Part shown: one piece after another, positions 9,502-18,828 of the stretch | Layout of the letters: the number at the start of each line of letters is the position of its first letter | How positions within the stretch are numbered: the stretch's first letter is position 1 | The notes under the pieces: generated by a model | Told to the model about the DNA's origin: nothing | Database searches by the model: none | What the model saw: only the letters and a program-made list of their open reading frames with translations | Position numbers and translations under genes: made by a program | NCBI GenBank assembly: GCA_016203305.1 | Contig: JACQMY010000035.1 | Coordinates: 64,574 to 112,799, forward strand | Reading direction: 5' to 3' | Length of the DNA: 48,226 bases | Source of the DNA: Candidatus Woesearchaeota archaeon | GTDB taxonomy: Archaea; Nanobdellota; Nanobdellia; Woesearchaeales; ARS49

Positions 9502-10551
9502 ATGAACAAACTCATCGCAGCACTCGTCATCTTACTGGTGGCATGCACTCAGGCACAGGAGACAAAAGTTCGAGAAACATACTCTGCAACAATCACACTG
9601 ATAACAAAAGGCGTGACTGTAAATGGACTCACTGCAACACTCGGACAAGGACTCAGGGCAGGCGACATAGTAAAAACAGTAGAAAAAGCAGAAACGGCCA
9701 TAGAGTTCTTTGACGGCGGAATACTAAGAATGCGAGAAAACACAGAAATCACAATACAAGAACTAAATGAAGAGAGCAAAAAGATAAGCATCAGACAAGC
9801 AATGGGAGAAACGTGGACAAGACTCCTCAAAATCGCAGGAGTCACCCAATACGACATCGAAACACCAAACGCAGTAGCGAGCGTCAGAGGCACTGGATTC
9901 AAAGTAGAAGTCACTGGTGAAAAAACCGAAGTCAGCGTTGCAGACGGAACAGTACACGTAGCACGAATAGTTGACGAACAAGTAGTTGCCACCGTTGACG
10001 TAAGCGAAGACCAAGAAGCAGTCGTCGAACAGCAAGAAGGCATTGCCGCAGCAGACCTATCAATAAACGTCCACACCGCAGAAGAAGATCCGTGGATAGA
10101 AGAAAACCTGCAAGAAGACGAACAATACATAGAAGAAGTCCAAGAAGAATACATCCAAGAACACCCAGAAATACTAGACGAGTTAAAAGAAAAAGGAATT
10201 GACGAACAACACATCGACGAAGCAATTGAGGACGTTATCAATGGAGAAATCCCTGAAGAAAAACTCGTTCAACACGCAGAATCGTTAGAAAAAGAACCTG
10301 CAGAAATTAAAGAAGAAACCCCTATTCATGAAACAGTAGAACAAATAGATGAAACAATTACCGACCAATCAATAACAGACGTTACGCATGAAATAGTCGC
10401 ACCTGACGAACCAGAAACGCACACTGGTGAAGAACCGCAAACTGAAACGACGCCAGAAGAGCCCCAACCTGCAAATAATATTGAAGAAACTGAAACATCA
10501 CCAGAAACAAAAGAACAGCCAACAGCACCTGCAGACTCAATTAGTGGCTAA
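9502..10551 (+). CDS. FecR-domain secreted protein with long acidic C-terminal tail
   Basis: LIALLVACTQA signal; RMRENTEITIQEL...YDIETPNAVASVRGTGFKVEV FecR-like; E/D/P-rich tail. Confidence 0.75.
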   Translation: MNKLIAALVILLVACTQAQETKVRETYSATITLITKGVTVNGLTATLGQGLRAGDIVKTVEKAETAIEFFDGGILRMRENTEITIQELNEESKKISIRQAMGETWTRLLKIAGVTQYDIETPNAVASVRGTGFKVEVTGEKTEVSVADGTVHVARIVDEQVVATVDVSEDQEAVVEQQEGIAAADLSINVHTAEEDPWIEENLQEDEQYIEEVQEEYIQEHPEILDELKEKGIDEQHIDEAIEDVINGEIPEEKLVQHAESLEKEPAEIKEETPIHETVEQIDETITDQSITDVTHEIVAPDEPETHTGEEPQTETTPEEPQPANNIEETETSPETKEQPTAPADSISG

Positions 10552-11653
10552 CCAAATTCTTATATGCAGGACAACCACGCTCTCTGAAAGGACACTTATA
10601 ACGATCACACACCTCCTTTGACTCGGGAGGACGCGCGCGCTCAGGACTCAAACGAACATCAACCCAACGTTGCAACAAATATTTCGTCAAACCACGCGCA
10701 GCATCATCATACCTGACAGCACTAATCGCCTTGCCGTTCTTCAAAGCAGCGCGCGAAAAACCAGCCATGTCTTTTGCAATTGCAAAATCAAACTCTAAAC
10801 GATCAAAAGGCTTTTGCGCGTCGGTCAGCGTAAGAATGACCGGACGCTCAACGTACGCCTCGCCCATGCCACCATAAAACAAGTCCTGCGCAAGCGCAGC
10901 AAGAACCATCCGCTCAGACATGCCAAAAATGCCATTCTTCGCCTCAGCAATCACAATCGGAGACTTCAATCCAGAACCAATAACCCTGTCAGGATGCCCA
11001 GACATGAACACCTGCCGCTTATCGTTCGTAAACAACACCCCTTCAAATTGCGACTCCTGCACTAAAACCAAATCAGCCTCATGCAGCAAGCCACGCTTAA
11101 CATAATGCACCAACCTGCCCTCGCGCTCATACTGCTGTGCTACCGCACGCTCTGCACTTTCAAGCGCTTTATGAGCATCAGTACCGCGACGCATAGAGTC
11201 TGTACGCCAATCGGCCAACTGAAAATATCTCAGCTTATCCTCAACAGTATGATACAAGTGCTTAAGCTCGCAAATCCCGAAAAAATTCATGGCATCAGAC
11301 GCGCGTAAACGCAAATCACGCAACACCCTTCGCCAGTCATCCGGCCAACCTTGAGGAATCATCGGCACGCCAGAAACAACAGGACGCGGCTCTGGAAGAA
11401 ACATCGGCTGCCACTGAGACATGTAAGCAGCCCAATACCTATTCAATAAAACAGCAAAAGGATTCTGAAACTGCAAAGGAACGGTCTGAGCAATAGCAAG
11501 CGTGCGCTCACGAGAAGGAGGCTCAATACCCCACTTAGCCACACGAGCCTCAAGCTCTGCACGCGAGTCACGTTTTCTTTTTGCTTGTTTCTTCGCACGC
11601 CGTTCACGCTCTTCAGCAGAACGCTTCAAATAGTCATCCATCCAATTAGACAT
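10541..11653 (-). CDS. PD-(D/E)XK nuclease, Cas4/RecB-like with probable Fe-S cysteines
   Basis: SGHPDRV...IVIAEAKN...AQDLFY motifs; Cys in FGICELKHLYH and C-terminal CDRYKCPFRERGC. Confidence 0.65.
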   Translation of the reverse strand: MSNWMDDYLKRSAEERERRAKKQAKRKRDSRAELEARVAKWGIEPPSRERTLAIAQTVPLQFQNPFAVLLNRYWAAYMSQWQPMFLPEPRPVVSGVPMIPQGWPDDWRRVLRDLRLRASDAMNFFGICELKHLYHTVEDKLRYFQLADWRTDSMRRGTDAHKALESAERAVAQQYEREGRLVHYVKRGLLHEADLVLVQESQFEGVLFTNDKRQVFMSGHPDRVIGSGLKSPIVIAEAKNGIFGMSERMVLAALAQDLFYGGMGEAYVERPVILTLTDAQKPFDRLEFDFAIAKDMAGFSRAALKNGKAISAVRYDDAARGLTKYLLQRWVDVRLSPERARPPESKEVCDRYKCPFRERGCPAYKNLVSH

Positions 11654-11663
11654 AAGAAAAAAA

Positions 11664-13865
11664 TTATCCGCCAGCACCAAGCATGGCAGCAGTAAGACCC
11701 TTCCTCTGAACGATCTGCTGAATGATTCTCGGCTGCAGTTCAGCTGGAAGCTTCTCAAAAGTCTGATCCGCAAGAGACGAAATGCCCCTGCCTGCAGTAG
11801 CTGAACGCAAATCACTGCTCCAACCCAACATCTCACCAACAGGAAGCTTGGCTTTCACAACAGACATGTTGCCTTCCTGAGTAAGCTCCAACACTTGGCC
11901 ACGCTTGTTCATCACAAGCTTAGTCATATCACCAGTATACTCAACAGGACCTTCAATCAAATGCACCTGCACTGGCTCGTACATAACCGGACCGGCACCC
12001 ATCATGGCAACCCTAATACCCTCACGAACACACGGGTACATCTGCGCAGGACCACGGTGAATCGCGTCCTCGTGCAACTTAGCATCCATCAAAGTTACTT
12101 TAACACCAACACAAGGCTCGCGCGCCAACGGACCCTCATTCATGACCTGCTCAAAGCCCTCAAGGATGAGCTCGATAGCCTCGTTCAACTGCACAATACC
12201 CCTAGTAGCATCCAAAAGCATGTTGCCATTGTAAATATGCTTCACGCTCAAAGCAGTATCGTTATCCCAGCCAACACCAACAAGCTTGTCACGCATTGCC
12301 AAGTCCTTCTTCTTCAAACGACCCTCAGGAAGATCACCATTCTTAATCAGGGCAGCAACTTCAGGCTCAAGAGGCTCAACAACAAAGTACAACTTATTAT
12401 GCTTGTTCGGAGACTTGCCCTCACCTTCAACAGACTTCTTGGCAACAGTCTCACGATAAACAACAATAGGAGGAGACGTCTTAATCTGCACGCCCTTCTC
12501 AGTAATAATACGATTCTCGATAATCTCCAAGTGCAACTCGCCCATGCCATGCAGCAAGTTCTCACCAGTCTCCTGATTGATCTCAATCTTAACAGAGGGG
12601 TCCTCCTTTGCAACCTTTTTCAAAACCTCGACCAGTTTCGGCAAGTCCTGCGGCTTCATCGGCGAAATTGCCTTACTGATAACCGGCTCAAAAATGTGCT
12701 TAAGCTCCTCAAAAGGCTGCTCAGGCTGAATAGTCAGCGTGTCCCCGGCATTCCCTGAGATACCCGCAATAGCAAGCACGTTCCCTGCAGGAACCTCTTC
12801 CATGATTTCCGTCTTGATACCCTGATACATGAAGACTGTCGAAACACGCTGGTTCTGCTTTGCATTATTCAAATACACCATCATACCGTCACGAATGGTA
12901 CCACTATACAACCTGCCTGCGCTAATCTCACGACCGCTCTTGGGCTCGATGAGAATACGTGTGATAACGAATGCCACCTGACCATTTCGGTCACAAGTCA
13001 GCAGCGACTTTCCAAACGTTGAATCAAGATCGCCACGCCAAATCTTTGGAATACGATACTTCTGCGCATCAACAGGATTCGGCAAGTGCTTGATAACCAT
13101 GTCCAAAATGACTTCATGCAGCGGACACTTCTTACTGATAAACTCCTCCCTCTCCTTCGCCTCAAGCTCGTAAATCTTCAAAATGTCCTTGAAATTCACA
13201 CCCTTCTTCTGCATGAACGGCAAACTAAGCGCCCAGTTGTCACGCGCGCTACCGAACGCAACACTACCGTCTTGGATATTCACTTTCCACTTCTGCTTGA
13301 ACTCAGTCTCAGCGAGGTGTTCAAGATGCTGGTTGAACTGCGCGATAATCTCAATAAAACGCTTCTGCATCTGCTCAGGAGTATACTGCATCTCCTTGAT
13401 AAGACGATCAACCTTGTTGATGAACAAAACAGGCTTCACCCGCTCACGCAATGCCTGCTTCATGACCGCCTCTGTCTGCGGCATAATGCCTTCTGAAGCG
13501 CACACGAGAACAACAGTACCATCAATAGCACGCATCGCTCTTGTAACATTGCCGCCAAAATCAACGTGACCCGGCGTGTCAATAAGATTGATAAGATACT
13601 CTTCACCCTGGAAATCGTGAACCATCGAGACGTTTGCCGAATCAACCGTCATGAGACGCTCTTGCTCATCAGCATGCTGCCACGTCGCCATACCCTTATC
13701 AAGCTCACCCGCTGCCGCCTCTGACATAAAGCCAGCAGCAGCAAGCAAATTATCAGTAAACGCTGTTTTCCCGTGATGAATGTGCGCGCTTGTTGCAATG
13801 TTACGGATAGCTGTCTGCTTTTGCGACAAACGCTTCATTCGTGCTACTCTGTCTTCAGCTGCCAT
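11664..13865 (-). CDS. fusA: Archaeal translation elongation factor 2
   Basis: IATSAHIHHGKTAFTDNLLAAAG, DTPGHVDFGGNVTRAMRAIDG, NKVD, DAKLHEDAIHRGPAQ diphthamide loop. Confidence 0.96.
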   Translation of the reverse strand: MAAEDRVARMKRLSQKQTAIRNIATSAHIHHGKTAFTDNLLAAAGFMSEAAAGELDKGMATWQHADEQERLMTVDSANVSMVHDFQGEEYLINLIDTPGHVDFGGNVTRAMRAIDGTVVLVCASEGIMPQTEAVMKQALRERVKPVLFINKVDRLIKEMQYTPEQMQKRFIEIIAQFNQHLEHLAETEFKQKWKVNIQDGSVAFGSARDNWALSLPFMQKKGVNFKDILKIYELEAKEREEFISKKCPLHEVILDMVIKHLPNPVDAQKYRIPKIWRGDLDSTFGKSLLTCDRNGQVAFVITRILIEPKSGREISAGRLYSGTIRDGMMVYLNNAKQNQRVSTVFMYQGIKTEIMEEVPAGNVLAIAGISGNAGDTLTIQPEQPFEELKHIFEPVISKAISPMKPQDLPKLVEVLKKVAKEDPSVKIEINQETGENLLHGMGELHLEIIENRIITEKGVQIKTSPPIVVYRETVAKKSVEGEGKSPNKHNKLYFVVEPLEPEVAALIKNGDLPEGRLKKKDLAMRDKLVGVGWDNDTALSVKHIYNGNMLLDATRGIVQLNEAIELILEGFEQVMNEGPLAREPCVGVKVTLMDAKLHEDAIHRGPAQMYPCVREGIRVAMMGAGPVMYEPVQVHLIEGPVEYTGDMTKLVMNKRGQVLELTQEGNMSVVKAKLPVGEMLGWSSDLRSATAGRGISSLADQTFEKLPAELQPRIIQQIVQRKGLTAAMLGAGG

Positions 13866-13880
13866 TTGTGTAAACCCCTC

Positions 13881-14453
13881 TTACGTTTTTCTATACAACA
13901 ACGCCTCATCCACCCGCTGGTAAGGATGAATCTCATCAGGCTTGAACCAAACTCCAATCTCTCTTTTTGCAGACTCCTGAGAATCTGAAGCATGAATCAA
14001 ATTCTGGATCGGACGGCCAGAAGTATCAGCCAAGCCATAACTGTCAAACGCAAAATCGCCCCTAATAGTTCCAGGAGCAGCCTTGTTAGGAGCAGTATCA
14101 CCAACAATAACGCGAACCTTACCTATCACGTCATGACCCTCAAGAACCAAAGCAACAATCGGAGACATGCTAATAAAATCCATCAATTGCTGACGGATAC
14201 GCTTGCCAATCGACATCGCATCCTCCTTGACAGCAATTCCCTTTGCCTCGTACGACTTCTTAGTCTTCTCACCAACACTCTTTAACCAAGACTCATCATC
14301 GGCATAATGCTTGCCCGCAGTCTCCTTAGAAGCGTAGCACAACTTCATGCCAACAACCTTGAAACCAGTACGCTCAAAACGCTGAATTATCTCGCCAACA
14401 AGCGCACGCTGCACTGCATCAGGCTTCAACAAAACAAGCGTCCGATCAATCAT
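13881..14453 (-). CDS. ndk: Nucleoside diphosphate kinase
   Basis: RTLVLLKPDAVQRALVGEII...NLIHASDSQESAKREIGVWF. Confidence 0.95.
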   Translation of the reverse strand: MIDRTLVLLKPDAVQRALVGEIIQRFERTGFKVVGMKLCYASKETAGKHYADDESWLKSVGEKTKKSYEAKGIAVKEDAMSIGKRIRQQLMDFISMSPIVALVLEGHDVIGKVRVIVGDTAPNKAAPGTIRGDFAFDSYGLADTSGRPIQNLIHASDSQESAKREIGVWFKPDEIHPYQRVDEALLYRKT

Positions 14454-14761
14454 TTCTTCTCCTTAGCACTAGTTTGTGGTTTGTTGTTTGTAGTTTGTAG
14501 CTTTTCGGCAGGCTTTTCCAGCCTAGCTGGCTGTTGGCTCTTAGCAATTGACTCCTTGCTCTTGGCTGTTGGCTGTTGGCCATTGGCAGTCCCCTTCTCA
14601 AAACCCTTAGTCCAACGAGTGTAACGCGGAACCCTACTCAGCTTAAGCAAGTTCTTCTCACACTTCATCGAACAAAAATACAAAATAGTGCCATCAGTTT
14701 TCACGTACATTGTCCCGGTTGCGGGCTCAAGCGTGTGCTTGCAAAAAGAACAACGCGCCAT
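14450..14761 (-). CDS. rpl24e: Ribosomal protein L24e with repeat-derived C-terminal tail
   Basis: [37 protein letters not shown] zinc motif; tail TANGQQPTAKSKESIAKSQQP...KLQTTNNKPQT. Confidence 0.9.
   Translation of the reverse strand: MARCSFCKHTLEPATGTMYVKTDGTILYFCSMKCEKNLLKLSRVPRYTRWTKGFEKGTANGQQPTAKSKESIAKSQQPARLEKPAEKLQTTNNKPQTSAKEKK
14468..14592 (+). repeat. Heptanucleotide array inside rpl24e (antisense)
   Basis: ttgtggtttgttgtttgtagtttgtag ... ttggctgttggctgttggccattgg. Confidence 0.85.
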
Positions 14762-15069
14762 CAGCTACCACTACTCCGGCCACCAGAACTACTCAAAGGC
14801 CTCGCCTCGATCTCAGTCTCACGCATCATCAAAATATCATCCTTCTGAACCGGGCCCTTAACGTTACGCCTCATAACCTTATCCTTATCACGACCGTCCA
14901 AAATCCGGCAACGAACCTGAATAGCCTCGCCACGCATGCCAGTCCTGCCAATAATCTCCTCAACACGAGCAGGAACAGCCAAAGTAAAACGAACAGCACC
15001 AGACTCCTGCTTCTGCTGCTTCTCCTGTGGAGCACCCATGTCGGTAACTTTCTTTTTTGGATCTCCCAT
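14761..15069 (-). CDS. rps28e: Ribosomal protein S28e
   Basis: [57 protein letters not shown]. Confidence 0.95.
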   Translation of the reverse strand: MGDPKKKVTDMGAPQEKQQKQESGAVRFTLAVPARVEEIIGRTGMRGEAIQVRCRILDGRDKDKVMRRNVKGPVQKDDILMMRETEIEARPLSSSGGRSSGS

Positions 15070-15073
15070 AGTC

Positions 15074-15394
15074 TCAACCCTTCAAATCAGCAATCAACTT
15101 CTTGGCATCGCCCTCTGCAATAACAGCAACAGCGCTCGTAGGAATACCAATACCTGCGGCAGCACCAAGCTCTTCCTTGCTGTTAACCTGCACGCAAGGC
15201 ACACCCTTTTCCTTTGCCAACATAGGCAAATGAATCGTCAACTCAGCAGGCTGAACGTCCTTCGCGAACGCAACCAACTTAGCAGTACCACGCTCAAGAG
15301 CCTTGGTAACCTCATTGATACCCTTCTTTACCTTGCCTGTATTCTTCGCAATCTCAATCGCTTCCAAAGCACGTTGTGCTACATCATCTGCCAT
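15074..15394 (-). CDS. rpl7ae: Ribosomal protein L7Ae
   Basis: [55 protein letters not shown] at 15394 preceded by GGAGG. Confidence 0.95.
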   Translation of the reverse strand: MADDVAQRALEAIEIAKNTGKVKKGINEVTKALERGTAKLVAFAKDVQPAELTIHLPMLAKEKGVPCVQVNSKEELGAAAGIGIPTSAVAVIAEGDAKKLIADLKG

Positions 15395-15499
15395 TTGATC
15401 CTCCAAGGAGAAGTACTCCCCTCATTCAGCCTTTAATTGGCGTCATCAATCACTGGTTAACACAAAAAGTAAAGAGGGGGTTTATAAAGGTATCGGCAA

Positions 15500-15590
15500 C
15501 GGGAGGATGAAGGACGAAGGTGGAAGGATGAAGGATGTAGATTGGCCATTAGTGGGCAGTGAGTAGTTTGTGGTTGGTAGTGTGCAGTAC
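15500..15590 (+). repeat. Composite heptanucleotide array (all three types)
   Basis: aggatgaaggacgaaggtggaaggatgaaggatgtag...ttggccattag...gtagtttgtggttggtag. Confidence 0.85.
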
Positions 15591-15631
15591 GAAACAAAAG
15601 ATTCTAAAAGGATGCTCTTTAAATTGAGCGC

Positions 15632-16759
15632 ATGATCTGCAAGCAAACACCATTCCATTCATGGTGCACAGGAAAACTCGCAAAAGGATGCCAGGAATGC
15701 GTGCACGGAAGAAAACTCGTTCTCTTCATAACAGGCCTCTGCGCCCAACGATGCTTTTACTGCCCAGTCAGCGAGCACAAATTCGGAAAAGACATCGCAT
15801 ATGCAAACGAGTGGAAAATAGAAGACCCAAAAAATCCAAAAGAACTATTCGCAGAAATACAACTCACAGACGCCAAAGGCGTAGGAATTACAGGAGGAGA
15901 TCCTTTGGTCCACATAGACAGAACCTGCACGTACATCCGCATGCTCAAAGAAAAATACGATAAAAACTTTCACACACACCTATACACCCCACTCAAGCTA
16001 GTTACACGCGAACGCCTGCAAAAACTTTATGATGCAGGACTTGACGAAATACGTTTACATCCAAATCTCGATGACGAAACCCTCTGGCCAAGACTCACGC
16101 TTGCACGGGAATTCAACTGGCAAACAGGAATCGAGATACCCGCAATTCCCGGATACGAGGAAAAAACCAAAAAACTTATCGACTTCATAGCAGGCAAAGT
16201 TGACTTCCTAAACCTCAACGAACTAGAACGCTCTGACACCGCAGCACACCACTACCAGCTGGATGCCAGAGGATACAAACAAAAAACCAGCACTAGTTAC
16301 GGCGTGAAAGGAAGTCAAGAACTCGCATTGAGACTTTTACAATACGCACGCGCAAAAGGAATAAGAGCACACTACTGCACGGCGAAACTCAAAGACTCGG
16401 TACAGATGAAACAACGCCTCATACGCCGCTCGCAAAATGCCGCCTTGCCATTTGACATCAAAACAGACGAGGGCCTTCTAATCAGAGGATGCGTTTACCT
16501 CCCAGAACTAGCACCAGGCTTCAGCTACAAGGAAAGAATCAGAAATGCAGACCATGAACGCACAATAACACAACTCGAACAGAAAAAGAAGATATTTGCC
16601 CCTGACTGTGTAATAGATACAACAAAACTCCGACTAATACTTCCACCAATGTACGTCAAAAAGAATGCAAAACAAATCCGCAAACAAGGACTTATCCCCG
16701 CAATCGTAGAAGAATACCCGACAGCAGACGCAATAGAAGCAAACATCGACTTCTTATGA
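15632..16759 (+). CDS. Radical SAM protein, COG2108-like
   Basis: ITGLCAQRCFYCPVSE CxxxCxxC plus upstream Cys (GCQECVHG); GITGGDPL. Confidence 0.8.
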   Translation: MICKQTPFHSWCTGKLAKGCQECVHGRKLVLFITGLCAQRCFYCPVSEHKFGKDIAYANEWKIEDPKNPKELFAEIQLTDAKGVGITGGDPLVHIDRTCTYIRMLKEKYDKNFHTHLYTPLKLVTRERLQKLYDAGLDEIRLHPNLDDETLWPRLTLAREFNWQTGIEIPAIPGYEEKTKKLIDFIAGKVDFLNLNELERSDTAAHHYQLDARGYKQKTSTSYGVKGSQELALRLLQYARAKGIRAHYCTAKLKDSVQMKQRLIRRSQNAALPFDIKTDEGLLIRGCVYLPELAPGFSYKERIRNADHERTITQLEQKKKIFAPDCVIDTTKLRLILPPMYVKKNAKQIRKQGLIPAIVEEYPTADAIEANIDFL

Positions 16760-17890
16760 ACTAGCAGCGAACGTATCATAGAACTGGAAACAAGACGGCT
16801 GGTCAGACGCGCTGTTGCACAAATCACGCTGTTTCATATTGATAGCTAAAGTCCCCAGACAAATATCATGCTGCTCGTCTGACAATTGCTCGCAAACGGC
16901 AGGATTCTGAGTGTCGACAGCAACGTACGCCAAACAATCATCACGAGAGCCACAACCCTCACCCTGCGCGCCAGAAAAACACCACTGACCATCACGCTCA
17001 ACACAACCAGAATCAGAGGACGTTGCCTGTTGAACACTAGACTCTGCACCAGGAACAGGAGGCGGAGGAATGTTCGCCAAAGCATCGTATGAAGGAGCGG
17101 TTGTTTCCTCAACATATTCAGGAACCGGCATAAGCATTGCCAACAAAAACCCTGCAAACATGGCGAACACCACAAATAAAATGCCGAGCACGACAGATAA
17201 CAAAAGCCATGAAACAAGCGCTCGCAGCCTAGACAAATCGTGCAATGCGGAAACTCCAATTACAAACAGAACAATCGCCCAAACACTCGTGGCAATCGAG
17301 CCAACAAACGGAATGAACATCAACACCATACCTGGAATAAAAACGCCAGACGAGTATGCCAACGCCTTATACGTTTGAACAAAAGAACCCTTCCCGCCAA
17401 GCAGTTTAACTGAAATATGAAACAAGCCGGCAAACACAAACGAGCCAACAATAGAGAAAACCAAAGACCCCACAAAAAGAACTGCCGCAACGAGCAACGG
17501 ACTCAAAGCAGCAACAAGCGAGGAAACATCGGCACCACCCTCTGCAGCCAAACCAATCAAAAATCCGAAGAACACAAACAACATTACGCTCAATAAAACT
17601 CCAACAATAGCAGAACTAATAACAACGAACAACAACGGCTTGCCAACTCCCTGCTCTTCCTTCACGCTCTCAAAAAACTTGGCGGGTGAGAACAAAACTT
17701 CCTTCAATCTGCCAAAATAACCAGCAGGAGCTTCTGACTGCATTGTTCTAGCGGACAACACCTCACCCAAAGCAGCATCAGCATCAGCCTCAGAATAACC
17801 AGACTTCAACAAGCCCTGCTTTACTTCAGCTTCAGAAAAACCCTGAGCGAGAACACTCTTAACGTATGCAATCAGTTGTTCGCTAACCAT
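16754..17890 (-). CDS. Yip1-like multi-TM protein with N-terminal helical domain and Cys-rich C-terminus
   Basis: RLKEVLFSPAKFFESVKEEQGVGKPLLFVVISSAIVGVLL...; TM segments; Cys-rich tail. Confidence 0.6.
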   Translation of the reverse strand: MVSEQLIAYVKSVLAQGFSEAEVKQGLLKSGYSEADADAALGEVLSARTMQSEAPAGYFGRLKEVLFSPAKFFESVKEEQGVGKPLLFVVISSAIVGVLLSVMLFVFFGFLIGLAAEGGADVSSLVAALSPLLVAAVLFVGSLVFSIVGSFVFAGLFHISVKLLGGKGSFVQTYKALAYSSGVFIPGMVLMFIPFVGSIATSVWAIVLFVIGVSALHDLSRLRALVSWLLLSVVLGILFVVFAMFAGFLLAMLMPVPEYVEETTAPSYDALANIPPPPVPGAESSVQQATSSDSGCVERDGQWCFSGAQGEGCGSRDDCLAYVAVDTQNPAVCEQLSDEQHDICLGTLAINMKQRDLCNSASDQPSCFQFYDTFAASS

Positions 17891-17961
17891 TGAGCACCAT
17901 CTTTTACACTATAGCAAGAACGAAGTATATATAAAACTCATCATTCACTCCAGAGTAAACC

Positions 17962-18816
17962 ATGCTACCACTCATCATCACAATAATAGCGCTTGTTGTT
18001 CTCTGCATAGCAGCATACACTGACTTGAAAACTCTCGAAGTACCAGACTGGCTAAACTACGCAGGAATCATTGCAGGAATGCTCATTCATGCAATCTTCT
18101 CAGTCCAGCAATGGAATTACTGGCCAGTATTGTCAAGTTTGATCGGACTTGGAATAGCGTTTGCTCTTGCCTGCCTTATGTTTTACACAGGACAGTGGGG
18201 TGGCGGAGATGCAAAATTACTAATGGCAATGGGTGCACTGGTAGGATTTGAGCCAAACAAGTTCGGAATAGGAGCGAGCTTTTTGATAAATCTTGTTTTC
18301 ATCGGAGGAGCTTGGGGACTCGCATGGACAGTCTATCTAGCAACACGACAACCAAGGCGCGTCATCAGAACCTGCAACGCACTGCTACACCAGAAAGCGT
18401 ATGCACAAACAACACTAATCGCCGTCCTTGCAGGCATAGCAGCGCTCATCGCAGGAATCAGTATCTCCTTCGTGCGCACAGAATTTTTCTTAATCGCAGC
18501 ATTATCGATATTTCTGCCACTCCTTGTGCTGTTTAGCAAAAGCGTAGAACTAGTAGCAATGCACCACTGGGTAACACCAAACAAACTCACAGAAGGAGAC
18601 TGGCTAGTTCACCATATAGAAATCGGCAAAACACACATCACACCACCACGCCTCGGACTGGAGAAACAACACCTCGCACAACTAAACGAACTCTACGCGC
18701 AAAAGAAAATAGACAAAGTACTCGTCAAATACGGAGTTCCATTCACACCAGCATTCCTATTCGCGTTCTTAGCGGCACTGCAATGGGGCAACATAATACT
18801 CGCAGCACTCTTCTGA
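17962..18816 (+). CDS. Prepilin peptidase (A24 family, PibD/FlaK-like)
   Basis: AYTDLKTLEVPDWLN and GGGDAKLLMAMGAL aspartate motifs. Confidence 0.85.
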   Translation: MLPLIITIIALVVLCIAAYTDLKTLEVPDWLNYAGIIAGMLIHAIFSVQQWNYWPVLSSLIGLGIAFALACLMFYTGQWGGGDAKLLMAMGALVGFEPNKFGIGASFLINLVFIGGAWGLAWTVYLATRQPRRVIRTCNALLHQKAYAQTTLIAVLAGIAALIAGISISFVRTEFFLIAALSIFLPLLVLFSKSVELVAMHHWVTPNKLTEGDWLVHHIEIGKTHITPPRLGLEKQHLAQLNELYAQKKIDKVLVKYGVPFTPAFLFAFLAALQWGNIILAALF

Positions 18817-18828
18817 GAAAGATTTAAA

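Noticed and set aside
10541-11839. Extended 432-aa form of the nuclease ORF
   Set aside because: N-terminal 62 residues overlap EF-2 coding sequence; ATG at 11653 fits better.
12030-12110. Loss of the diphthamide site in EF-2
   Set aside because: DAKLHEDAIHRGPAQ is conserved.
15395-15480. L7Ae-binding k-turn in its own leader
   Set aside because: UGAUGA...CUGA-like boxes occur but flanking C-stem pairing is poor; not supported by eye.
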